From Okapia johnstoni (lineage: Eukaryota > Chordata > Mammalia > Artiodactyla > Giraffidae), in contig JAGTYA010000026.1 in the NCBI GenBank assembly GCA_024291935.2, positions 5,312,001 through 5,376,000 on the forward strand: a DNA stretch of 64,000 nt, written 5' to 3'. The position numbers and the translations under genes are program-made. Within the stretch, counting starts at the first letter, position 1. Each line of letters opens with the position of its first letter. The notes below the pieces were generated by a model that made no database searches, was not told the DNA's origin, and saw nothing but the letters and a program-made list of their open reading frames with translations. Positions 1-14,012 of this stretch are shown piece by piece.

Positions 1-189
1 TGTCTGTGTGTATGTGTGGGTGTCTAGTTCTATGCAATTTTATCACCTGTGTAGGTTCATGCATCCACCACCACAGTCAGGACCCTGAACAGTTCCTCGC
101 CACACAATCTCTTCCATCATCTTTTATAACCACACTCACGTCTCTTCCCACCCTACCCCCGCCCCAACGCAACACTTCCAATCCCCTTG

Positions 190-375
190 CCTGTCCTTAA
201 TCTCTGGCAATCACAATCTGTCCTCCATTTCTATAATTTAGTCATGACAAGAATGTTATATAAATGGAATCAAACAGTATGTAAGCTTTTGGAATCAGCT
301 TTTTTCCCCCACTCAGCACACTTCTCTGGACTCTGGTTGCCCTACGAATCGATAGTTCATTCCTCTTTTTGAAAA
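190..375 (-). mobile_element. Old L1 fragment
   Basis: Antisense of the L1 ORF2 end/3' UTR, recognised by TATAAATGGAATCAAACAGTATGT and the CACTCAGCACA segment. Decayed. Confidence 0.6.
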
Positions 376-379
376 TTAA

Positions 380-588
380 TTAATTAATTTATTTGACTGC
401 ACTGGGTCTTAGTTGCCCCACCTTCGATCTTCGATCTTTTAGTTTCGGCATGAGGAGTCTATTTTTTTCTTTTTTTTTTTAGTCGCAGCATGTGGGATCT
501 AGCTCCCTGTCCAGGGATTGAAACCTGCTCCCCACTCCTGCATTGGGAGTGTGGAGCCTTTGCCACTGGACCACTACGGAAGTCTCAG
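380..588 (-). mobile_element. CHR-type tRNA-derived SINE
   Basis: Antisense copy ending in the inverted head CCACTGGACCACTACGGAAGTC, with B-box-like CAGGGATTGAAACC. Confidence 0.8.
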
Positions 589-666
589 TTCATTCCTTTT
601 ATTCCTGAGTTGTATTCCTTGGTATGTTTAACCACTCACCCACTGAAGGGTATCTGTGTTAGTTTT

Positions 667-862
667 GGGGCTTCCCTGGTGGTTAAAAACCCTCCTTGCA
701 GCGTAGAAGACACAGGTTCGATCCCTGGGATGGGAAGATCCCGAGAAAAGAGTGGCCACCCACTCGAGTATTCTTGCTGGGAGAATCCCATGGACAGAGG
801 AGCCTGGAGAGCTTACTGTCTGTAGGGTCGCAGAGAGTTGGATATAACTGAGGCAACTTAGC
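667..862 (+). mobile_element. Bov-tA SINE
   Basis: Head CTTCCCTGGTGG, B-box GGTTCGATCCC, and the Bov-A body ending in AGAGTTGGATATAACTGAG. Confidence 0.85.
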
Positions 863-902
863 ACCCACACACATATGCTCAAGCGCACCTGCCGTAAATT
901 GT

Positions 903-1095
903 GAAAGTGAAAGTCGCTCAGTCGTATCCGACTCTTTGCGACCCTTTGGACTACACAGTCCATGGGATTCTCCAGGCCAGAACACTGGAGTGGGTAGCCA
1001 TTCCCTTCTCCAGGGGATCTTCCCAACCCAGGGATCGAACCCAGGTCTCCCACACTGCAGGCGGATTCTTTACTGTCTGAGCCACCGGGGAAAAG
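903..1095 (-). mobile_element. Bov-tA SINE
   Basis: Inverted copy: GTCGCTCAGTCGTATCCGAC tail first, B-box complement GGGATCGAACCC near its end. Confidence 0.88.
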
Positions 1096-1370
1096 TGGCA
1101 ACATGAAAGAATGCCATTTGCAGCAACATGGATGGGCCTAGAGACGATCATACTAAGTGAAGTAAGTCAAACAGACAAAGACGAGCATCATACGATATCA
1201 TTCATATGTGGAATCTAAAAAAAATGATACAGATGAACTTATTTACAAAGCAGAAACAGACTTACAAACATAGAAAACAAATTTGTGGTTACCAAAGGGG
1301 AAAGGGGTGGGAGAAGTAAATTAGGAGTTTGGGATTAGTCGATACAAATTACTATGTATAAAATAGACTC
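1096..1370 (+). mobile_element. L1 3' end fragment
   Basis: Sense L1 end: CAACATGGATGGGCCTAGAG, then AAGTGAAGTAAGTCA and GGTTACCAAAGGGGA. Confidence 0.75.
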
Positions 1371-1375
1371 CATGT

Positions 1376-1525
1376 GGCTCAGGGAAACTCTGAGCTTGCA
1401 CTCTAGAGCCATGCCCTGCAGCAAGAGGGGCCATCTCAGGGAGAAGCGTGTGCACCACAAGTATAGGGCAGTCCGCATGTAGCGATGAAGACCCCCCCAA
1501 ATTTTTTTTAAAAATAAACAAAACC
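1376..1525 (+). mobile_element. CHR SINE, 3' part
   Basis: Shows the CTCTAGAGCC / GAGAAGCGTGTGCACC / CGATGAAGACCC phrases of the long CHR body and an A-rich end; the tRNA head is absent. Confidence 0.6.
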
Positions 1526-1917
1526 TTTAGCTCAATGCCTGGTCCATAATAAGTGTTCAATGAATGGCTGAACACAATTTTTGTTAGAAGCCAGCTCTGC
1601 AGGTATTTTCATCACCCTTACCTTCGGGGCTATCTCAGCATCTTGAGAAAGTGGTATCTCTTCTTTCACCATACGTTTTGCACAAATATTAAATTGAGCA
1701 AGAGGGGAAAAAAACCAAGTGATGGTATGTTGACCTCTAGCAAAACCTGAAGTTCAGCATTTTCAGCCAAGTCATCATTTGAGAACTTGCGTCTAGAATG
1801 AAACAAAGAAATATTACTACATTGAGATTTCCTCTCCAAATAAAGCTTTTTAAATCCAGTTTTCTATTACACAATTTTTATCAACATGTTATGCAAGAAT
1901 TAAAGCCATCATGTTCA
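1526..1917. other. Repeat-poor A/T-rich stretch
   Basis: No gene, splice-compatible exon or named repeat was recognised here. Confidence 0.5.
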
Positions 1918-1995
1918 TGTATGCCAGAAACCAATATAATAATGTAAAGCAATTATCCTTCCATTAAAAATAAATAAATTTTTTAAAAAAGAATA
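1918..1995 (+). mobile_element. L1 3' tail, ruminant type
   Basis: Ends in CCATTAAAAATAAATAAATT, the typical tail of ruminant L1 copies; compare the longer copy at 57370. Confidence 0.6.
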
Positions 1996-2099
1996 AAAAT
2001 CAAACAGATTGTTCTAATCACAACAGATAGAAAAGCGATCTTTTCAGAGACAGCCCTCAATAGGTGATTCTTCTGTATTTTTAATTTTAAATTTAATTT

Positions 2100-2252
2100 T
2101 ATTAATTTACTTTTAAATGCTTATTTTTATTTATTTGACTGCTCCAGGTCTCAGCTACAGTGTGTGGGATCTAGTTTCCTAACCAGGGATCGAACCTGGG
2201 CCCCCTGCATTGGGAGTGTGGAGTCTTAGCCACTTGACCACCAGGGAAGTAT
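2100..2252 (-). mobile_element. CHR-type SINE
   Basis: Inverted copy with CAGGGATCGAACCTGG and terminal CCACCAGGGAAGT. Confidence 0.82.
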
Positions 2253-2273
2253 CCTATTCTTCTGTTTAAATAG

Positions 2274-2340
2274 TGTATTAGTCAGCGTTCTATCCAGAAA
2301 CAGAACCAATAGGGGAGACACGGATAAGAATTTTTTAATG
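2274..2340. mobile_element. ERVL-type LTR fragment (MLT2-like)
   Basis: Starts TATTAGTCAGCGTTCTATCC and AACAGAACCAATAGG, the typical beginning of MLT2 LTRs. Cut short by the adjoining CHR SINE. No internal viral sequence. Confidence 0.55.
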
Positions 2341-2620
2341 ATATATCTGTTTATTTTTGGCTGCGCTGGGTCTTTGCTGCTGCGTGGGCTTTCTCTAGTT
2401 GCACTGAACGGGGGCCGCTCTCCATTGAGGTGTATGGGCTTCTTGTTGCAGCGGCTCCTCTTTTTGCGGAGCACAGACTCAAGGCGTGTGGCTCAGTAGT
2501 TGTGGCACATGGGCTTAGTTGCCCCACATTTTTGTGGGATCTTCCCTGACCAGGGATCGAACCTGTGTCTCCTGCATTGGCAGGCAGATTCTTAACCACT
2601 GGAGCACCCAGAAAGTCCTG
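2341..2620 (-). mobile_element. Long CHR-type SINE
   Basis: Inverted full-length copy: GGCTGCGCTGGGTCTTTGC body to AACCACTGGAGCACCCAG head. Confidence 0.82.
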
Positions 2621-3617
2621 AGCTGTTTTAGATGTATTGCCTTGTTTGGTTATGGCGATCGGGATCACAGAGCAGATGAGGGCAAGGGATGGGGCCTGAA
2701 GTCAAGCTCATTAGCTGCTCTTCCATGTGAATGACCTGCATGGAAAAACTAATTGTTGGAATATGCACTGGGGTGTTGGGCCATCCTGGGTTTGCAATCA
2801 GGAATTGAGATCGTTAAAGGAAGATTCCTGTTTGAAGGGTGTGCCTTTATCCCGAGCACTAACCAGCACTTGTGCCCAGTGGTGTCAGAGAAGACACCAA
2901 ACCTCAACCAAAGGAACTAGAAAACCTCTGGAAAGTAGCTCGTGAAACCTCAGAGCACCTGTCTTGCTTTGTGAACCTGGAAAGTTGCTCCACGTCCATC
3001 CCACACCAGGACCAGATGGTGCTGGCCTGGTTCTGACCCTGTATTAGTTATCTACTGTTGTCTAACAAATGACCCCAAAGTTTATTCACTTAAAATAGTA
3101 AACATTTATTATCTCCTTCTCTGAGTCAGAAATTTGAGAGTGGCTTGGCTGAGTGGTTGTTGCCCACAGTCACTGTTTTAAATATAGGTTTTATTATTAT
3201 TTAGGTCTGGCAAGGCCAATAGATCAACAGGCATCTTCCATCAGAGAGATAGTTTCTCACAGATCCCAAGAAAACGGGGCAGTCTGGGGTAGGGGTGGGG
3301 GGTGTCCACCCAAGGATGCGTCAGGGGTGGACAGGAGGCAGAGGGAGATGGGAAACTTCGGGCAGAGCCTCCACTGTGGCTTCCACAGAAAGAAACACCC
3401 AAGGCAGGGTAAGCAGGCCAAGGATTGGTGAGTTTGGATCATTGCAGTGGGCTCTGGAACACAGGGGCCAGCCCTGGTTGTCTGGTACCTGGCCCTGGGG
3501 TGACTATGGCAGGTATATGGCCAGGGTATAAGAGCCCACTGAGGAAGGTGGGACATGGGCTCTGAATTGGTTGGTTTGCATCTGAAAGGCACACTGTCAG
3601 GCCAGTTGTTTACCATC
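2621..3617. other. Unique sequence with one old interspersed repeat
   Basis: About 3045-3185 carries TATTAGTTATCTACTGTTG and ACAAATGACCCCAAAG, typical of an old mammalian dispersed repeat that I cannot classify. No exon was recognised elsewhere. Confidence 0.45.
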
Positions 3618-3838
3618 GCTTTTGTTGTTGTTCAGTTGCAAAGTCGTGTCCGACTCTTTGCGACCCCATGGACTACAGCAGGCCAGGCTCCTCTGTCCTC
3701 CACTATCACCCAGGGTTTAGTTGAATTCACGTCCATTGAGTCAGTGATACTATCTAACCATCTCACCTTTTGCTGCCCTCTTTCCTTTTGCCTTCAATCT
3801 TTCCCGGCATCAGGGTCTTTTCCGATGAGAATTAGTTA
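3618..3838 (-). mobile_element. BovB LINE 3' end
   Basis: Inverted BovB tail: TGTTCAGTTGCAAAGTCGTG to TTTCCCGGCATCAGGGTCTT. Truncated at its 5' side. Confidence 0.8.
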
Positions 3839-3892
3839 ACCCTGCAGGGTCTGTCGGGCCCTAGAAGTCAGAGCATCAGAATACAGAAAATC

Positions 3893-4030
3893 AGACTTCC
3901 CTGGTGGTCCAGCGGCTAACACTCCACACTCCCAATGCAGGGGGCCACGGTTTGATCCCTGGTCAGGGAACTGGATCCCACATGCCACAGCTAAGATCCA
4001 GCAAAGCCAAAAAAAAGAAACTAAAACACG
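3893..4030 (+). mobile_element. CHR-type SINE
   Basis: Head CTTCCCTGGTGGTCCAGCGG, B-box GGTTTGATCCC, A-rich tail AAAAAAAAGAAA. Confidence 0.85.
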
Positions 4031-4565
4031 TGGTTAACACAGTTTCTCATGAGGTTTCAGTCAACATTGCAGCTGGGGCTGCAGCCATCCGAGGCTCAAA
4101 TGGGGCTGGAGGAGACCCTCCAGACGGCTTGCTCACATGGGTTGTGACTTCGGGCTGCCTTGGCAGGAAGCCTCAGCTCCTTGTCACCTGAACCTCTCCC
4201 CAGGGCTGCTTGAGTGTCTTCATGGTTGGCTGGCAACCTGGGAGAGGGAGCCAGGAGCAAGCCACAGACCTTCCAGACCTAGTCCCGGACAACCTGCACC
4301 ATCTCTCCCACACCTGTGAGCTGGAAACAAGTCACTAAGTCCAGCCACACCCAAGGGGCAGGAGATTGATACCAAATTCTGATGGGGACAGTGGATCTGT
4401 GGACATATTTGAAAATTGTCACAGTCTCTTTCAGCTGAAATCACAGAAGCTCATCTCCAAAAAAGAAGCATGTATGAGGTCACAGGAACAAATCAGAGGA
4501 AGGACATAGCCTCTGGAGGACTGGAATCATGGCTGAAAACTCTCTGTCTCACACAAACACATCCA
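4031..4565. other. Unique sequence, no feature recognised
   Basis: Open frames here are short and lack splice or homology support. Confidence 0.4.
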
Positions 4566-4571
4566 CATCCA

Positions 4572-4611
<40 letters not shown>
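4566..4611. repeat. (CA)n microsatellite
   Basis: Uninterrupted CA run of about 19 units preceded by imperfect CACATC units. Confidence 0.95.
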
Positions 4612-4612
<1 letters not shown>

Positions 4613-4675
4613 GCTCAGCTCTCTCAGCTATAACCAGCCCCACAGTCTGCTCTGAAGTCACCCCCTCACTGACTC

Positions 4676-4852
4676 TTTTTGTGCAGGGGCTGTGCTGGGC
4701 CTTCACTGTGGCGGGCGGGCTCAGAAGTTGGGGTGCACAGGCTTAGTTGCCCAGTGGCATTTGGGATCTTAGTTCCCTGACCAGGGACTGAACCCGTGTT
4801 GCCTGCATTGCAAGGCAGATTCTTAACCCCTGGACCACCAGGGAAGTCCCTC
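4676..4852 (-). mobile_element. CHR-type SINE
   Basis: Inverted copy ending TGGACCACCAGGGAAGTCCC. Confidence 0.85.
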
Positions 4853-5257
4853 ACAGACTTTTGTGAAGAAAAGAAAGCTCTGGTTGCAGAGGAAGCTCCT
4901 GGTGCCTGGCCAGCACTGCCCGGGCTGGGTCAGGGGAGGACTTGGATGGACCCAGCTCCCTTCCAGGGCTCAGCCCTTGGACCACACTGTGCCCGGGCCT
5001 AGAGCTTGGTGACTCGCTGGGCTTGGGTCACATGTGTCTGGAGGGCAGAGCCTGGTACCAGCAGGAGACGGTGAGGGCTGGCAGAGTCAGAGGAAGAGAA
5101 GCCCACAGACATCACCAGGTTATAACTGAGCGACCAAGCCAGCCGTGTGTCTCAGTCTCCCGGGGCCTGATTTGTGAGCCCAATTCCCAGTTGCCTTATT
5201 TTTGGCATAAGAGGAAAAAGCCACTGCTTCAAACTCTCAAAATGGTAACTTTCCACG

Positions 5258-5460
5258 CTCGATGTTTACTCACTAGGTCATGTCCGACTCTTTGCGACCC
5301 CACAGACTGTAGCCTCCCAGGCTCCTCTGTCCATGGGATTTTCCAGGCAAGAATACTGGAGCGGGTTGCTATTTCCTCCTCCAGGGGATTTTCCTGACCC
5401 AGGAATGGAACCCACATCTCCTGCGTTGGCAGGCCGGTTCTTGACCACTGAGCCACCAGC
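5258..5460 (-). mobile_element. Bov-tA SINE
   Basis: Inverted copy from GTCATGTCCGACTCTTTGCG to CCACTGAGCCACCAG. Confidence 0.87.
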
Positions 5461-6904
5461 TTTTCCCAGATGTGGCCTAATCAGTAGGTCTAGCTGGAGA
5501 CTTAAACATACAGCCCCAATCTTTGAGAAACCACCATTTTCTCAAGGTTGACACACTTTTGAGCCAGAACCCAGCTGGGGATCAGCCAATGGGTGAACTA
5601 AAAGCCTTCAATTTATTTTCTCCCCTAGATGCTTCTCTTAAGATCAAGGCTCAGGCAAGTAAGTTGGAGGCACAGTAACCAGAGCTCTTAGGATCCTGGG
5701 CTATTTTTCTGACTTCGTGGAAAATCCCATCTGGAGATGTATAGGCTCCCCACTCCCACCCTGGTGGAAAGTCTTCCAAGAGGAAGATTTGGAGTTCAAG
5801 TTTTGCTGCCAAAAGCACTTCCTGGACAAACACTCAACAGTTCTTGGGGATAAACGTCTCCGTAGGGTCATGAGAGGAGCCTCCCAGCTGTTCATGCTCA
5901 CCCTGGTTTCATCTCCACATGTTTGCAGAGCTGGTTTCCAGCCTATCAGCCATGAAAGCAAACCGCAAAGCAGGCCAGTGGTTCAACATGACCTGTACTC
6001 TGGCTTCTAAAATTCCTGTGGCTCCCTCTTGATTGCAATTAGGATATTTAACATTTCACTAACATTAACATTGCAAATAACCACTCCGTTGAAGACTAGA
6101 TTCGTGCAGAGCACGTTTGAGAGCATTTTCTGGGGCTCTTTGGGAAAGAATGTAGGCTAGGTCGTCAGTCTGCCTGGGTGCAAATTCCAGCTCTGATCTC
6201 AGTTTTCTCAACTGTAAAATGGAAGTTTTAAGAGCCACCAAGTGTCTGGCACACAGAAGGTGCTTGGTAAATACTGTGGCCTTTTGTGATGTCAGAAGAG
6301 GAAACAGGCCCAGAGAGGGTATACATTGGGGAAAGGCAGCCAGGGGTTCCAACCTCCAGGGCTGGGAAGAGAGTCTTCAGGCGGCTCACCAAGTGGGCTC
6401 AGGGGGAGTGGGCTGGAGGCGGGGAATGGAGCCCAAGCTAGAGCCATCCAGGACCTTGACAGAGCTGGGAGAAGGTGGTACAGGGCAGAGGCGAGCCTCG
6501 GAAGGACTCAGCTAACGTTCCCGCAGTTTCTGGAGTGGTGGCCGAGCAAGGCCCATAGGCTGAGACCTGGACTCAAGGCCCCATAGCAGACTGCACTTCT
6601 ACCTCTGAGGTCTGGGGTGACTCCCTGAACCCCTCACCCCCAACCTCCCTGGGCTAATACCACAGGGAGGGAGACTCTTGAGCCCCAGAGCTGCCACCAA
6701 AGGGCAAACCCTCGCAGGAACTGGGATCAACCCCTTTATTCCACCTCTTCTGACCCAACTGCAGCTGGTTGAGGACTGGGAGCGCCCACAAGGACCGGCG
6801 TTTTGAGTCCGTAACCACTTGTCCCTCCTCCCCAGCTGGAGAGCAAATCCAATCAACAGGCTTTAAATGTTCCAGTTCCCCCTGCCTCATTTATTCTCCC
6901 CTGC
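5461..6904. other. Mostly unique sequence with a MIR remnant
   Basis: A MIR SINE (+) is visible at about 6170-6320 (CTCAGTTTTCTCAACTGTAAAATGG). The rest shows no gene. Confidence 0.5.
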
Positions 6905-7190
6905 AACTCTTTATTTATTTATTTTTGGTTGCGCTGAGTCTTTGTTGCTGCACACGGACTTTCTCTAATTGTTGAGGGTGGGGTCTACACTTCACTGCAG
7001 TGCACAGGCTTCTCGCTGCGCTGGCTTCTCTTGTTGCAGAGCACAGACTCTAGGTGTGCGGGCATCAGTAGTTATGGCAGAGAGGCATAGCTACTCCTCA
7101 GAATGTGGAGTCTTCCCGGACCAGGGATTGAACCCTTGTCCCCTTCATTTGTAGATGAATTCTTGTCCACTGTACCACCAGGGAAGTTTC
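6905..7190 (-). mobile_element. Long CHR-type SINE
   Basis: Inverted full-length copy starting TTTATTTATTTATTTTTGG and ending CCACCAGGGAAGT. Confidence 0.82.
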
Positions 7191-7449
7191 TGATCCAGCC
7201 TTTAAACTGGAACCAGTTCCGCTTCCACCTCGACCCTGAAAGGCTGGAAGCCCAACCTGTTAGGGTTCCTGTCTCCATATAACTGAGTGGGGGAAGGGGT
7301 CACCAGAGTTACCAGCTCTCAGAGTACATGGTAACTGCAGTCACCCTGGACCAGGATATAGAAAATACTGGTTCAAGCTGGGAGAGTTGTTACAAGCACA
7401 GGCTCTGGGAGCAGAGAGCTCAGGTTGTGGCATGTCTTAAAGGAGATTA

Positions 7450-7660
7450 TGGGTTTCCCTGGTGGCTCAGATGGTAAAGAATCTGCCTGCAATGCAAGAG
7501 ACCTGGGTTCGCTTCCTGGTTACAAAAGATCCTCTGGAAAAGGAAATGGCAACCCACTCCAGTATTCTTGCCTGGAGAATCCCATGGACAGGGGAGCCTG
7601 GCAGGCTAGTCCATGGGGTTGCAAAGAGTTGGACACGACTTAGTGACTAAACCACCACCA
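7450..7660 (+). mobile_element. Bov-tA SINE
   Basis: Complete head-to-tail copy, TTCCCTGGTGGCTCAGATGG to TTGGACACGACTTAGTGAC. Confidence 0.9.
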
Positions 7661-7667
7661 CCACAGG

Positions 7668-8038
7668 TATTGATGCTTTTGAATTGTCGTGCTGGAGAAG
7701 ACTCTTGAGAGTCCCTCAGAGAGCAAGGAGATCAAACCAGTCAATCCTAAAGGAAATCAAGCCTGAATATTCATTGGAGGGATTGATGCTGGAGCTGAAG
7801 CTCCAATACTTTGGCCACCTGATGAAAAGAACCAACTCACTGAAAAAGATCCTGATGCTGGGAAAGATTGAGGGCGGGAGAAGGGGGTGACAGAGGATGA
7901 GATGGTTGGATGGCATCACCGACTCAACGGACATGAGTTTGGGCCAAATGGGAGATGGTGAAGGTCAGGGAAGCCTGGCGTGCTGCAGTCCATGGGGTCG
8001 CAAAGAGTTGGACATGGACACGACTGAGCAACAACAAA
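7668..8038 (+). mobile_element. BovB LINE 3' fragment
   Basis: About 370 bp of the BovB end (GGAGAAGACTCTTGAGAGTC to GACACGACTGAGCAACAACA). Contains the decayed end of the retrotransposon reading frame. Confidence 0.9.
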
Positions 8039-9239
8039 GGTGAGTCAGCAGCACCTCCCCTGGGGCCAGGGGAGACAGAAATGAACTTGATCTGGTCTCT
8101 GACCTCACAGTGGGAGGGCTAGAGGGGAGACAACCGGGCAGGCCAGACCCTACAGAGCGGAGAGGCAGAAGGGCCCAGGGCACCTGGGTGAGGGCCGAGG
8201 GGCGTGACTGCAGGGGGTGGTGGGGGGGAAAGTGGGGGAGGGGAGATGGGGGAGGGGGAGGTGGCAGCTGGGAAGTGGGTCATCAGCAGGACAAAGGCAG
8301 GGAGGGACAGGAGAGGTGGGCTGTCTGAAGAGCAGAGAGCAGCTCTAAGGGTGAACCAGGCGGCTGGGGGTGGGGAATGTTCTGGAGACCAAAGAATTCG
8401 GATGTAGGAAGGCCCGCCCAAGAGGCTCATCAGTCTGAGGACTCTGCCTGGAGAGCAGGGAGGAGCCAGGAGAGCTCTGTGTTGGGAATGCAGGCCTTCT
8501 GAAATTCTCTGCCTCCACACGGTCCGAGGAGCAGCAGAAGGGCTGGGACAGGCAGAGGGTGCCACGCAGCAGCGGTCACAGCCTTGCAGGAAGGAGAGTT
8601 GGGCTGGGACTGGGCAGGTGGTGGGGCGTTCCCACAGTGGGGGTGCCGCTGACCGAGGCCCCAGGAGCTGGAAGAGAACCTTGACTAGTCACCCCCCCAG
8701 GTCCCCAAGCAGCATGGCATGCCCAGAACTCCCAGGTCTGTCTTCAGCCATATACCTGGGCCCTGCTGGCCACCTGCCACACTGCCTGGAGGTGACCGTG
8801 GGTGACACACAAGAACAGGCAACACGGACACGCGTGTGAAACACTCGAGTGTGTGTGTCACTCCAAGTGGCGCGTGTGCACAGCACCAGAGAGTGCAGAG
8901 ACCAGCTACTCTGCCTGTGTTGGGTGATGGAACTCATCACACAGTTGTCAGGAACTGTGCGTCCCCTACACGGTGGCCCTTCTCGCAGATGGAGATGGTT
9001 CCCAGGTTGCCGCGGCCCTGGGGAGGTCAACCCCCTCCTGCAGGCAGCCCTCCAGGGTGGATCTTGGAGGTTTGGAATCTCATCTTCCTCTCTGGACTTG
9101 GAACTTGTTTTTGTGTCCTGGCGGCTCTGAGGGCCTGAAGCTTTTTCAAGGCCCAGCCCAGCCCCCATCCTCTCTGAGACAGTCTGGGAAGGGCCAGGGA
9201 TCCCCAGAGGCCACCGGGTCCCTCAGTGACCACAGCACA
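8039..9239. other. Unique G-rich sequence downstream of the GST gene
   Basis: No gene. A G-rich purine tract at about 8210-8290 (GGTGGGGGGGAAAGTGGGGG) could form a quadruplex. The long frames on both strands have no homology I can name. Confidence 0.5.
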
Positions 9240-9256
9240 GCTTTCCTCTCACTGTG

Positions 9257-9262
9257 TTTATT
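9257..9262 (-). terminator. Poly(A) signal AATAAA of the GST pi gene
   Basis: AATAAA on the minus strand, 39 bases past the stop codon, giving a short 3' UTR as is usual for GSTP1. Cleavage is expected near 9235-9245. Confidence 0.85.
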
Positions 9263-9300
9263 CATCCTAAGGGCAGCCCCTCTCCCGGGGGAGGCTGGGC

Positions 9301-11955
<2,655 letters not shown>

Positions 11956-12005
11956 GGAGGCGGCGGAGTTCAAGTGTGGCAGGAAGTGGGGAGGACCTGG
12001 AGGCC

Positions 12006-12014
12006 TTATATTTA
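12006..12014 (-). promoter_or_regulatory. TATA box of the GST pi gene
   Basis: On the minus strand the sequence reads TTAAATATAAGG, about 50 bp upstream of the exon 1 donor (gtgagt at 11954). The human GSTP1 promoter has a similar TATAAGG just upstream of its start. Transcription should begin near 11975-11985 (inferred). Confidence 0.75.
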
Positions 12015-12052
12015 AGGTCCTGCTCCACCCCGGCGCCCCACCCCGGGAATCC

Positions 12053-12061
12053 GCCGAGTCA
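12053..12061 (-). promoter_or_regulatory. Antioxidant-response-like element of the GST pi gene
   Basis: The minus strand reads TGACTCGGC, matching the TGACnnnGC core bound by NRF2/small Maf, about 40 bp upstream of the TATA box. The human promoter has TGACTCAGC at a comparable distance; here the overlapping AP-1 heptamer TGACTCA is broken by a G. Confidence 0.55.
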
Positions 12062-12279
12062 CCGAGCGGATCTGGGTTGGGGCGAGGTGTGGGTGTGGTG
12101 AAGCCGGCCCGGAGGGGCCCACCGGCTCTCCGCAGCCGTGCACCTTACCTGCTGCGCAGCGGTTTTACAAGAGGCTCCCACACTCAGCACCGGGCAGCCA
12201 CTAGCCGCCTCCTCACCGCCCCGGAACACAGCCCCCTCAGGGCCCCTAGAGGGCCAGGACTGAGCGCCCCAGCACCGAC

Positions 12280-12530
12280 ACACAGTAGGTGCTCCATAAA
12301 TGCTTTTTGCTTGAATAAATGCTATTTCAATAAACACCCATTTCCGCAGCCTCTCTTCCTGATAATAATAGCAAACCCTCAGGGACTGAGGGCTGCCCCT
12401 GAGAAATTTACACCTATTACAACCCTGAGACTTGATGCTGTTCAGATCCTAGTTTACAGAGGAGGAAACTGAAGCACAGAGAGTGTTCCCAAGGTCAGAG
12501 AGTGAATACCTCCGGTTGGCTTCAGTGCAT
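12280..12530. mobile_element. MIR remnants
   Basis: GTAGGTGCTCCATAAATGC (sense end) near 12282 and GAGGAAACTGAAGCACAGAG (antisense) near 12460 are typical MIR phrases. Confidence 0.6.
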
Positions 12531-12595
12531 CACTTGCAACCCTCACTTTCTTCTGCTGAGCCTTGTTATTTGACTACGTCTAAGGGCTCTGAAAG

Positions 12596-12812
12596 GGGCT
12601 TCCCAGGTGGCTTAGTGGTAAAGAATCCGCCTCCCAATGCAGGAGACATGAATTCAATCCCAGGGCCGGGAAGATCCCCAGGAGAAGGAAATGGCAACCC
12701 ACTCCAGTATCCTTGCCTAGGCAATCCCATGGACAGAGGAGCCTGGTGGGCTACAGTCCGTGGGTTTGCAAAGAGTTAGACACGAGTTAGCAGTTAAACA
12801 ACAACAAAGAGC
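12596..12812 (+). mobile_element. Bov-tA SINE
   Basis: Head GGGGCTTCCCAGGTGGCTTA through AACAACAACAAA tail. Confidence 0.9.
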
Positions 12813-13739
12813 TCAGTACTCTTCAAATACAGGCTGAGACCGGGGATACGGGTGAATGGAAAGACAGGTGAACTGGAGTGAGCAAGACTTTCTGGGCCTG
12901 GGAGGGCTGTGTCTTTCCAGGTGGGACCTGTACCAGCCTCCCGATGGGCCCATCTGCACCCGCAGCCCGGTTCTCCTGGCTGCCCCTTCCTGGTGCTGGG
13001 GGTGGCAGTGGGTGGGGTCCTCCTTGGGAACTGGCATCTGACTGAGCCTGGTTTTCCCATCAGAGCCACCGGGAAGAGGACGTTGTCCTTCCCCAGGTGC
13101 AGAAGTACCCAGCCCAAGTGTGGGAAAACACCAGGCAAGCCAGATTAGGAGCATCCCTGAGCCTCACGGAGCCCATGGCTGCCTGGGTCTGGGAGGAGGT
13201 GAGGGAGGTGGCCCCGGAGCTGGGATCTATCCCTGACTCACAGCTGCAGGAACATCTGCCCAGCACTTAGCAGCTTACAAAGAGCTTTCGCATAAATGGT
13301 TTCATGTCATCTCCACCGCAGCCTGGGAGGAAGGGGGTCGTGTTCCCCTTATGCAGAAGAGGACACCAAGGCTCAGAAAGACTCAGTTGCCCACTCTGGC
13401 CTGGAGCACGCCTGCGCTCCTTCTGTCCACAAGCATCACAGACCTGGGAGCTTGGAGACACCCTGCCAGCCAGCAGGCCTCCTGCCAGCTCACACCCCAG
13501 CCGTCTTGCTCGGGCCCCCTGGGCAGGCCTTAGCACCATGCCGCAGTGTTCTGGTGACTGCTTTTACCCACAGTCCTCTGGCTCCCTCGGCCCAGCCTGT
13601 GGTCTAGCTTTGTGGCCACCCTGGGGCCTCTTCCTCTGAGGCCCAGAGCACAGCTTTCCCAGTCGCATGGGGCAGGCAGCTTCCTGTGTCCGTCCCCCAC
13701 CTCCAGTTCATGTATATGTCAGCCCCTGTCTTTGGCGGG
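12813..13739. other. Mostly unique sequence, MIR at about 13265-13400
   Basis: An antisense MIR is visible (CTTATGCAGAAGAGGACACC). No exon was recognised. Confidence 0.45.
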
Positions 13740-13917
13740 GTTTAAAGTATATGTAAGAGCTTTATTGCTACACAAAATTCACCCTTATAAAGTGTATGTT
13801 CTGTGGGTTTTGGTATGTTCAGTGTTGTGTGATTATCACCACTAATTCCAGAGCAATTTCATCACTCTGAAAAGAAACCCTGGACCCATTAGCCATCACG
13901 CCTCATTCCCGCTTCTG

Positions 13918-14012
13918 CCATCCCTGCCTGGAGAATCCGACGGACAGAGAATCATGGTGGGCTAAAGTAGCAAAAAGTGGGACATGACTGAGCAACTAAC
14001 ACACACGCACAC
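13918..14012 (+). mobile_element. Truncated Bov-tA/Bov-A SINE
   Basis: Only the body GCCTGGAGAATCCGACGGAC to GACATGACTGAGCAACTAAC is present. Confidence 0.65.

Noticed and set aside
667..862. tRNA-like A and B boxes in many places
   Set aside because: They are heads of Bov-tA and CHR SINEs, with SINE bodies attached, and not tRNA genes.
2274..2340. Endogenous retrovirus remnant
   Set aside because: Only LTR-like pieces here and at 25925; no gag, pol or env sequence, so no viral gene is claimed.
8119..8565. 148-codon minus-strand frame
   Set aside because: Complement of a G-rich tract; no homology, no splice or promoter support.
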